From positions 4,017,863 to 4,081,862 of the forward strand of contig OX155955.1 of NCBI GenBank assembly GCA_944548615.1: a stretch of 64,000 nt of DNA, written 5' to 3'. Below, in pieces: positions 56,834-64,000 of this stretch (position 1 is its first letter; every line of letters begins with the position of its first letter). The translations under genes were made by a program, and so were the position numbers. Source of the DNA: Micropterix aruncella (taxonomy: Eukaryota > Arthropoda > Insecta > Lepidoptera > Micropterigidae). Below the pieces are notes generated by a model. It was not told the origin of the DNA. It saw only the letters and a list, made by a program, of their open reading frames with translations, and did no database searches.

Positions 56834-57315
56834 TCAGGGAGTTCCAGTGGCAATCTCTAGGCTCCATCTTCAGCCTCACGTCATCATGTATATTTGAAAG
56901 TACTCATGACAACAATTCAAACGAGCCCAAACTCGACTACATATCTTAGAACTTTCCATCAAGGGCTCTCTAGACGATCAAGCATGCTTGTCAAGCATTG
57001 TTTTGGGGGCTGGGCTGGGATCGTATACCGCAGGAAATAAGCATTTTTTTTAAATATTTTCTATTTTTTTTTTTTATATTTACCCTTGGTATAAACTACC
57101 AAATTATGCATTGTTGGTAAATATTAAAAAAAAATATTTGCATAATTCTTGCGGTTTACGATCCCCTCCCAGCCCGCGACGCGATGCTTGATCGTCTAGA
57201 GAGCCCCTCAGGGAGTTCCAGTGGCGATCCCCCGGCTCCGTCTTCAGACCCTCGTCATAATGTTTAATGGAAAATACTCATGATAACAAAACATACTAGC
57301 CCAAATGTGACTATC
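56834..57315. repeat. Direct repeat pair bracketing a MITE
   Basis: TCAGGGAGTTCCAGTGGC, then GGCTCC(A/G)TCTTCAG and GTCAT(C/A)ATGT, occurs at about 56836-56945 and again at 57208-57315 in the same orientation. The second copy starts directly at the MITE's right end. Confidence 0.65.
56963..57206. mobile_element. MITE with perfect 23-bp terminal inverted repeats
   Basis: GGGCTCTCTAGACGATCAAG followed by CAT at 56963-56985 is matched exactly by its reverse complement at 57184-57206. A second, imperfect inner pair (GGCTGGGCTGGGATCGTATA and its partner at 57150-57176) extends the stem. The centre is A/T homopolymer. No coding sequence. Duplication and superfamily are not clear. Confidence 0.75.
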
Positions 57316-57394
57316 CTACTATTGGCATCGGGGATTTCCAGTCCCTATATTACGGCTCCATCAACAAATCAGCTCGATAGTAACATAACATTGC

Positions 57395-57515
57395 ATTGTC
57401 ACCAAATCTACATAAGTATGCCGAATTTCAGCTCAATCCGATACCAGGAAGTGGCTGAAAAATGGTTTGCAAATTTTGAAACGGGTAACTTACATACGGA
57501 CATTGCAAGTTAAAT
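57395..57515 (+). repeat. Poly-C family repeat, short fragment
   Basis: GCCGAATTTCAGCTCAATCC then CTTACATACGGACA corresponds to the CAAATTTCAGCTCAATCGGA region and tail of the longer copies. Confidence 0.4.
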
Positions 57516-57529
57516 AAAAGCTTGTAATA

Positions 57530-57790
57530 AACTAGGTGAATGTACGCCGGACTTCGTCTCTCGTAGGAAACTTCGCAATAGCTCGCGAATCGGCGCGGTG
57601 CGCATTTGGAGGATCCGCTTGATATTCCACCGGTGGGACGTGAAATCTTAAGCACTCATATTGTCGTAATTTAAGTAAGGCTAAAGAATAAATATACACC
57701 ATTCCGTATAAATTAGGGAAATGTACTTGACTTCGACTCTCGTAATAGACTTTGCAATAGCTCGCGAGTTAGCACGGCGCATCCCTGCAT
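57530..57790. repeat. Tandem repeat, ~182-bp period
   Basis: Two units: GGACTTCGTCTCTCGTAGGA then GCAATAGCTCGCGAATCGGC at 57550, and GACTTCGACTCTCGTAATAG then GCAATAGCTCGCGAGTTAGC at 57732. The linker GCTTGATATTCCACC...GTAATTTAAGTAA (57610-57680) also occurs at 56690-56750. Confidence 0.65.
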
Positions 57791-58196
57791 GCTTTGCTGC
57801 TCGGCTCGTTGGCCAAGCGTGGGAGAACAGGAGGACAATACTTTTTAAAAAGTACGTTTTTTTCCGAAAATATAGTATTCCTTAAATTACGTTAATAATT
57901 AAAGTAAGATATTTTTGAGGGTAAAATATTTTAAAAAGGTAATATTTTCTGAAAATATCATATTTATATAAATACGATATAAATTTAAACTACTATGTTT
58001 AATTAAAGTACAGTATTATTTTTAAAGTAAGATATTTTCTGAAGGTATGATATTTACTAAGAGTAAAAAAATTATAATAATAATAAATATTTAAAACCTT
58101 CACTGGACGATTTAATACCAAAGATGGTATATCAGTGTTGTTAGCATTACCCTCCAGGGTTTGTACGCATCGGAAACAGTTATTACAAATGTTTAA
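57791..58196. other. AT-rich spacer
   Basis: Repeated (A/G)TAAGATATTTT(C/T)TGA words between 57900 and 58050; no gene. Confidence 0.45.
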
Positions 58197-58372
58197 TCCT
58201 ACTACTATTATAAACGCGAAAGTTTGTAAGAATGTATGTATGGATGTTTGTTACTCTTTCACGCAAAAACTAATGAAAGGATTTTGATGAAACTTTACAA
58301 TAATATAGCTTACACATCAGAATAATAGATAGGCTATAATTTATAAAGATATAGTGTGAATTATCTAAAATA

Positions 58373-59616
58373 TTTTATTTTATTTTATTTTCATTTCTTA
58401 GGAAAACTTACAGCTAGTTAAACATATATAGGTACACATTGAGAGATAAGTGCTGAAGGCCAATTAAAAGTTTTCACACATAATAAAAAGATACAACAAG
58501 TGAATAAACAAACAACTATAACTAGATAGACGCTAATATTTCTAAGAAGAAAAGAACATATTGTTAAGTATAAGTTTCAAATTTCGAGAAGAGGTGTTGA
58601 ATAGGTCAATATCAACTTCTCGCGCCAATACATTAAAACATCTACTCGCTCGTATGACATAAGAATTATTCTTATAATTCGTTTTTGCAGTGGGCACGTA
58701 AAGCAGGTTGGGATGCCTGAGACGCGCACCAGGGGTACGTAAGCCCAAACGTCCAAGCAACTCGGGACAGTCAACCTTTCCATTTGCAATGTTTAGAAGA
58801 TAGGACAGGTCCGCTACGCTCCTTCTTTTGGATAGTGGGAGAATATGGAATTTCTTACAACGCGTTGAATAGCTAGGAATGTATGATTTGATTCTGAATT
58901 GCAAGTACCTGAGGAACCGTTTTTGAATGCCCTCTATGCGAGTTATATAGGTATCGTAAGATGGGTTCCAAACCTGAGACGCATATTCGAGATGACTTCG
59001 AACAAATGCACAGTATAGTATTTTGAAGGTTTTAACTTTTTCAAATTCTGCTGACATTCTAATTACAAAACCTAGTGCTTTGGACGCTCTCTTGACAATG
59101 TTGTCAATATGTTCATTAAAAAGCAGCTTAGAATCAAAAGTCACACCTAAATCTTTAATGGAGGAATCTCTAGCCAAGGTGCTATTTTGAAGTTTGTAAT
59201 TATATAGAGACGGTAGAGGCTTACGTGTGAAGGAGCAAATATAACACTTAGATACATTAAGGTCTAATTTGTTTAGGAGACAATAAGTTTGGAATCTATC
59301 CAGATCTTCTTGCAGTTTAACAGAATCATCCGGCGTCTTGATAGGGCATATGATCTTCATATCATCTGCATAAAGTAAGATTTTGGAGTGGTGAAAACTG
59401 GTAGAGATGTCATTAATAAAAATAATAAAAAGTAGTGGTCCTAGTAAGGACCCTTGAGGGACTCCTGACGGTATTAACAATGCCGAGGACGAGTAGCCGT
59501 TGAGTACTACCGTTAGTGATCTATTCTGAACGTAGGAGGAGAACCATCTAAATAGATTACCCCTTATTCCAGCACACTGAAGCTTACGCAATAAGATTGA
59601 GTGGTCTATTCTGTCG
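58373..59616 (-). mobile_element. Young jockey-like LINE, 5'-truncated
   Basis: The 3' end has an A-rich (AAAAT)n tail (complement of 58373-58391) and a ~150-bp UTR; the 5' end is cut within the reverse transcriptase. The interrupted Helitron word TCTAAAATATAACGATA is known intact at 44272 and 62131. The 5' junction carries an 8-bp tandem array. An open RT frame suggests recent insertion. Confidence 0.85.
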
Positions 59617-59618
59617 AA
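58542..59618 (-). CDS. LINE reverse transcriptase, C-terminal part, open frame
   Basis: About 358 codons without a stop, entered by truncation rather than at a start codon. Order: FDRIDHSILL (palm, end of the D motif region), GVPQGSLLGPLLFIIFINDI, LLYADDMKIICPI with the catalytic YADD, LNKLDLNVSKC, IKDLGVTFDSKLLFNEHI, VRSHLEYASQVWNP and a C-terminal RASRCFNVLAREVDIDLF. These are jockey/CR1-type ORF2 motifs. The fingers and endonuclease are missing, so it cannot move on its own, but the remaining frame is intact, unlike every other RT in the window. Role in the parent element: copying element RNA at a nicked target site. Confidence 0.88.
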   Translation of the reverse strand, partial: FDRIDHSILLRKLQCAGIRGNLFRWFSSYVQNRSLTVVLNGYSSSALLIPSGVPQGSLLGPLLFIIFINDISTSFHHSKILLYADDMKIICPIKTPDDSVKLQEDLDRFQTYCLLNKLDLNVSKCYICSFTRKPLPSLYNYKLQNSTLARDSSIKDLGVTFDSKLLFNEHIDNIVKRASKALGFVIRMSAEFEKVKTFKILYCAFVRSHLEYASQVWNPSYDTYITRIEGIQKRFLRYLQFRIKSYIPSYSTRCKKFHILPLSKRRSVADLSYLLNIANGKVDCPELLGRLGLRTPGARLRHPNLLYVPTAKTNYKNNSYVIRASRCFNVLAREVDIDLFNTSSRNLKLILNNMFFSS

Positions 59619-59663
59619 CGATATAACGATATAACGATATAACGATATAACGATATAACGATA
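59617..59663. repeat. (AACGATAT)n microsatellite at LINE 5' junction
   Basis: About 5.9 copies of an 8-bp unit. The uninterrupted Helitron relatives at 44280 and 62140 have a single ATAACGATA at the same place, so the array arose at or after LINE insertion. Confidence 0.85.
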
Positions 59664-59862
59664 AGTGTCAAGTAAGTAGGAAAAAAATCTGCCATCTGCG
59701 AGCTATTCTGGCGTGCGCCGCAAAAACCGTCGGAGTTACACGTATATAATGTATAATTATAAATGTTTCTATTAATAGTATTATCACAATTTTCCATCAC
59801 CACGCAGGTGAACCATTTGGTAACAACAACAATTTTCCATCACCATCGCGGGGCGCAGCTAG

Positions 59863-60153
59863 TACCAATATATGTAATTTACAACCAACATCTTTCCTTT
59901 GCCTATTCTAATTCCAAATTTAAATGCTGAAATTTGGAAGTCTTTTTATATAGGCTGATTTATACACTAGGCTGATTCGGTAAACTTGTATACCTCTTTT
60001 GGCAACGGCCTATCATAATGTCTAATGAAAATTATCAGGCGGCCGGTTAAATTATTGGGTTTTTATAAGCAATCAGTCCTTTATAAAAAATCATTCAGTG
60101 GCAATGTTATGATACATAGCCAATTAATTGCTTTTAGCCAATTAATTGCTTTT
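59863..60153. other. Spacer
   Basis: AGCCAATTAATTGCTTTT is tandemly duplicated at 60118-60153 next to the retroposon. No gene. Confidence 0.45.
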
Positions 60154-60744
60154 GGGGAGTTAATTAGCCACGAAAACCCATTCTGTTCAGGGTTGGTCAC
60201 ACTCACGGGTCAACACCTATCCGACGACCTCCACGCATGAAGTGCGAGCCTGGGAAGGACTCTGGCCTTATGGTTAGTTTCCCCTGGGAATCAACCTTCT
60301 GGCGCTCCTGGACGGTCTGCGCACCGTGCGGCATAAGCCAATCGATTGCGCACGCACACGGCGACTGCTTTTGAAACGACCATCGGCTACCCGATCCTGG
60401 GTGAACAGTCTGGCAAAGGATGCCGCGGTCCGCGATTGATTCGGTATACACTGTTTCACCGCTTTGTAAGGGAAAGGACCGCGCAAGCGACCTCGAACTC
60501 TTAACCAATCGAGAGACTGGAGTAATCTGGTCGCAATTGGAAGCAAGGGCGTGAGTGTAAGAACGCTGGGTAACACTCCTGGCTATCTCGCGGTTAAGGC
60601 GTTGGCCTCTTACGGGTTTGTGGCGGAGCTAGACGGTGGACTGTGTTTGTCTAAGTCTTCTGCACTCACTCAAGAGAGATAGAACGACTAATCGTTAAAA
60701 CTTCCTGAGGTGACCGGCTCGCCCGCTGTAGTCGACAACTCTAG
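60154..60744 (+). mobile_element. SINE-like retroposon, copy G (internally deleted)
   Basis: Collinear with copy A but missing the central GGGGAGTCTGG block: GATTGCGCAC joins directly to ACGGCGACTGC. Ends CGGCTCGCCCGCTGTAGTCG plus ACAACTCTAG. Flanking TTGCTTTT (60146-60153, 60745-60752) is a short duplication. It carries TCGCGGTTAAGGCGTTGGCC, the clearest tRNA Leu/Ser-like form in the family. Confidence 0.78.
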
Positions 60745-60752
60745 TTGCTTTT

Positions 60753-61302
60753 AGTGTCGCCGTAAATGCTATCAGCGCCACCTGCATTTGGCAGGCGCTG
60801 AAGGGTTGCCAATGTATACTATGCAATTGACCAATGTAATACCATATATTTATAATCATTGACTCTATCAAACATGTGCTTCATTCAGTCTAAAAATAAT
60901 GTTACCTAAGGAGAGGTTGTAATGTGGCTGCAGTCTCACTGTGCAGCGGCGCTCTTGAGCGAATTTGTAGGGGCAAGGAGAAGGTAGTGAAGCGCTGAAA
61001 ATCAGGCAGGAAAATGCCTGGAACGCGAGTCGCATTCTTGAATAGTGCACAGCTTGCGCCCCCAATTCGTGACCGCCCGGGACATTTGGCGTCCGACCAG
61101 AAAGGCGGCATCTTCCGGCTACTTGCCCGTGTGCGGCTCATACCAAGCCCTCCACGCCGCTTCTGACGACAGCACTCGAAATATTAATTAATTAACATCG
61201 TTAGGGCTTGGGCGTCAGTCAGGGTCGCGTAATAATCACTTCTGCTTTTTAATCTATAACCTGAATCCATCATTAACTAAACACTAAATAAATTTAAACA
61301 AT
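60753..61302. other. Spacer with GC-rich block
   Basis: 60900-61190 is GC-rich and single-copy in the window; minus-strand frames of 65 and 79 codons overlap and have no domain. Possibly host DNA. Confidence 0.35.
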
Positions 61303-61830
61303 CGGTTGTGTCACCCCAAGATTTTATCGGCAAGCAGACCCCCCCCCACCTTTCACCCCTCAATGTAACCCCCCTGTCACGAACTGCCCCCCCCCCCCAC
61401 CCGATAGTGATTTTGTCGACTATTGTAACAAAAGTAGTATTTTTTATTATTTTGTAGTATTTCCGTGGTATTAAAATGACTATTTATCAATATAAAATAG
61501 TATTATCTTGAATACGGCGGTTTAAAAAAAATGCGTCACTTGTATAAGAGATATTCCAACCAAAATTTCACAATCTGTGTACCGAATTTCTGTGTATGTC
61601 TGTGTATCGAGTTTTTCCTAACTGCAATATTTCGAGATTGAAGTAGGACTAGCGTGCCCTATGGTGGACCGATTCCAACTATAGTCTTTTCAACTCTTGT
61701 CGATGTGCCTGCATGCCAAATTTCAGCTCAATCGGACAATGCGTTTTGGCACTGTCGTGGAGGAATAAATACACAGACACACAGAAGTGCGTCCATAATA
61801 CTTTCCTTGCCAGGAAAGTAAAATGCATCG
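61303..61830 (+). repeat. Poly-C family repeat, full copy
   Basis: AATCGGTTGTGTCACCCCAA, GGCAAGCAGACC with C-runs, an AT block with GTAGTATTT words, TCTGTGTACCGAATTTCTG, CAAATTTCAGCTCAATCGGA, GGAATAAATACACAGACAC and a terminal hairpin CTTTCC-TTGCCA-GGAAAG (61801-61818). Same order as 23572-24190. No coding sequence. Confidence 0.65.
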
Positions 61831-61970
61831 CTTTTATAAGACATTTTTCATTCAAAATTTTACAATTTGGATTCGGGCCTTCGACGCATCTGAGTACCGA
61901 ATTTCAAGTCTATAACTCCAATATATCGAGAATGAAGTTAACTTAAATAGCGTAAACATCAATAATAATA

Positions 61971-63050
61971 TCCTACTAATATTATAAACGCGAAAGTTTG
62001 TAAGAATGTATGGATGTTTGTTACCCTTCACGGAAAAACTACTGAATGGATTTTGATGAAACTTTACAATAATAGAGCTTACACATCAGAATAACACATA
62101 GGCTATAATTTATAAATATATAGTGTGAATTATCTAAAATATAACGATAACTGTCAAGTAAATAGGAAAAAAATCTAAGAAATTGATATTCGAAATTTAA
62201 ATTCTAAGCGTCAACATATATTTTGAAAATTTTCTCAACAATAAATAATAATTAAATAATAAATTTAGAACCGCGACCGTGTCGTAATCTATACTTCTAT
62301 ACTAATATTATAAAGAGGTAAAGTTTGTGACGTTGTAGGAAGTAATCTCTGGATCTACTGAACCGATTTTGAAAATTCTTTTACGAATAGAAAGCCACGT
62401 TATTTGTGAGTGTCATATGGTTATATATAATAATCCTAAAAATGAAAAGACTTTTTCGTGGTCGTTGGATGTACAAAGTAATTCGGAGAAAAACAGTCGA
62501 ATGAAAACGTTTCTTACGAACGCTAGTTTAACGATGAGAGATATATGATTGAGTTCTAGAGAAAAGTTGTAGAGCTTAGTAATGCCTACAAAAAAGTAAG
62601 GGAAATTATTTGTCTAAATTTTGTATTTAAGTCACAAAAAGTAGTTTTTTATATTTAAAAAATAATTTAAATCGTTAGATCATGTTTATTGGTCATATTA
62701 TCAACAATTACGAATTCATATCAAAATAATTAAGTTTATCGTCTCAAGTGACAAACGACTTTTCCCTTTTACTGCATATAATTTCCCTTTTACTGCATAA
62801 ATGGTTAAAGAGATAAGACACTCACAAATAAGACACTCACAAGAAGACACTCACAAGAAGACACTCACAAATAACAGTAATATATTCAAATTGGCATGCA
62901 AATACATACATACATATGCAGTAAAAATATAACCCTTCTTTTGGCAGTCAGGAAATATATCATAGCACTCAGTACTAACCGAACCACACTCATAATTTCA
63001 TAACAAGTAAAAAAATTTACCGCCCAACGAAGTGGGCACGGGTCAGCTAA
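61971..63050 (+). mobile_element. Composite Helitron with two 5' starts
   Basis: The outer start TCCTACTAATATTATAAACG is at 61971 and the inner start TCTATACTTCTATACTAATA at 62288. Both share one 3' end, whose CTAG reads CTAA at 63047-63050, a one-base change from the family. The part before the inner start matches 44111-44690 without the MITE. It may have formed by one Helitron inserting into another or by end bypass, after which the composite spread. Confidence 0.8.
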
Positions 63051-63104
63051 TATTGATATAATTCTAAGTCCGCATTGACAATGTTACAAAGTATATCAAT
63101 AATA

Positions 63105-63575
63105 TAGATTGACGCTGGACAGCACAAGGTCCAAGTACATGATAGTCAGTAGAGTTATCCCCAACAGATCCTCTGGGGATGACTTTTGGGCGCATCGTAC
63201 AGCGTCATCCAATTGACTGTGCACTTCGGTTAATAATCGGGGGTGGGAGTCTGGAAATGGTTTTATAGGTTTTCTAATCAGGGGTGGTTGTTGAACTAGT
63301 GAGAGCTACTGATGGTAAGACCCGATTCCATGGGTAAAATGAAACGCGCAAGCGACTTAGAACCTGCTACCAGACTGAAGGACGGAGTAATCCGGCCAAA
63401 TATGGTAGCGAGGGCGTGAGGTTGCGCGCTAGTTCCACTTTCCAATGCCTCGCGGTAAGGCGTTGGTCTCTCATGGGCATGCTGGCGTAGACGGTGGCTT
63501 GTGTTGTCTCTAAGACTCTGCGATGATTACATATACCTTCCTGGGGTGGCGGGTTCGCCTGTAGAAACTAGCAAT
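63105..63575 (+). mobile_element. SINE-like retroposon, copy H (most diverged)
   Basis: Recognisable words: GGGGATGACTTTTGGGCGC, CAGCGTCATCCAATTGACTG, GAAACGCGCAAGCGACTTAG, CTCGCGGTAAGGCGTTGGTC and GGTGGCGGGTTCGCC, in the family order. The 5' part and the 3' hairpin are degraded and no duplication is visible. Confidence 0.6.
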
Positions 63576-64000
63576 TCAATATTCCGTAGTGTCGCCTCAT
63601 AGTGTCTTTCCCAGTTGCCTCATAGCCAACTGGGAAATAAGCAAGGTGATAGAAATCCGCATGGAAAAAACCAGATATGCATTATTTAGGAGGAAACGGG
63701 TATTTTGAGGGAGAAACATCAACCTACTTCTAAAAATCAAGTTTCTAAATTGCTGCATATTCATAATATTACAGACACGCTTCTGAAAATGCGCAAAATC
63801 ATAGTCACAATCTGTTGGTGTTAGATTTCAAGCCAGTCCGGAATCCCTTTACCTCAAATTATTTTCCGATTCGTTCGTTTTTAATAACGACCAATAGAAA
63901 CAATCATCAACAAGTAAATATATTAAAAAAAATAAAAAACACGCCTGCAGTTACAGAAAATGAACTATTGTATTTATAATTATATTCATAACGGTTTTGT
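63576..64000. other. AT-rich spacer to window end
   Basis: CCAGTTGCCTCATAGCCAACTGG near 63610 is a small inverted repeat. The last ~60 bases (AAAAAAAATAAAAAACACG, then CTGCAGTTACAGAAAATGAA) resemble 40595-40640, so another dispersed repeat may begin here. Confidence 0.4.

Larger units (their letters stand above)
58197..59862 (+). mobile_element. Helitron carrying a LINE insertion
   Basis: Starts TCCTACTACTATTATAAACG after an A and ends GGGGCGCAGCTAG before a T. The 5' 170 bp match 44111-44280 and 61971-62140; the segment after the LINE (TCTGCCATCTGCGAGCTATT) matches 45030-45100. The jockey-like LINE at 58373-59616 interrupts it. Without the LINE it would be about 0.4 kb. No Helitron coding sequence. 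Confidence 0.82.

Noticed and set aside
59606..59803. 65-codon minus-strand frame at the LINE 5' junction
   Set aside because: Formed by the (AACGATAT)n array and Helitron sequence; not a gene.
1..64000. CRISPR arrays, operons, prophage or bacterial defence systems
   Set aside because: No evenly spaced repeat arrays, no Shine-Dalgarno-led gene clusters; the repeat content is that of an insect nuclear genome.

Overview
This window looks like insect nuclear DNA, most probably lepidopteran. It is AT-rich and has no operons or ribosome binding sites. It is filled with Helitrons, solo LTRs, jockey/CR1-like and RTE-like LINEs, a tRNA-derived SINE, MITEs and mariner/Tc1 fossils. The lepidopteran call is an inference from the style of the Helitron and SINE ends, not a proof. 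I see no convincing host gene: nearly every open frame is under 100 codons and sits in AT-rich sequence or inside a repeat. The longest frame with clear homology is the C-terminal half of a LINE reverse transcriptase at 58.5-59.6 kb.

Layout. 0-6 kb: a Helitron tail, a solo LTR on the minus strand split by a ~670-bp retroposon, a second solo LTR of the same family on the plus strand, and a small MITE. 6-14 kb: AT-rich spacer, a complete minus-strand Helitron, a 1.25-kb PIF/Harbinger-like element carrying a MADF fragment, and a palindromic MITE. 14-28 kb: more retroposon copies, a Tc1 fossil, LINE and RTE fragments, an RTE copy split by a solo LTR, and a poly-C repeat family. 28-37 kb: a mariner fossil, a long AT-rich desert and LINE scraps. 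37-44 kb: two decayed minus-strand LINE reverse transcriptases and a SINE. 44-46 kb: a nested Helitron with a piggyBac-type MITE and an RTE mini-element. 48-52 kb: two plus-strand LINE tails, one split by the retroposon. 53-58 kb: a head-to-head SINE pair, a GC-rich double-hairpin element, and a MITE with tandem repeats. 58-64 kb: a Helitron carrying a young LINE, two more retroposon copies, a poly-C family copy and a composite Helitron.

The most interesting item is the retroposon family: eight copies, all on the plus strand, about 0.3-0.9 kb. It is GC-rich against its surroundings and flanked by 8-15 bp target duplications. It ends in a small hairpin followed by TGTAGTCGAC and has no poly-A tail. 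One copy is 5'-truncated, as expected of target-primed reverse transcription. Another carries a ~250-bp inverted duplication of its own 3' part and could fold into a long hairpin RNA. I do not recognise the family. It contains a tRNA Leu/Ser-like block and a B-box-like block, so it may be an unusually long composite SINE.

The elements do not form a pathway. The window is a layered record of insertions, and several nested pairs give relative ages: retroposon in LTR, LTR in RTE, retroposon in LINE, LINE in Helitron, MITE in Helitron.
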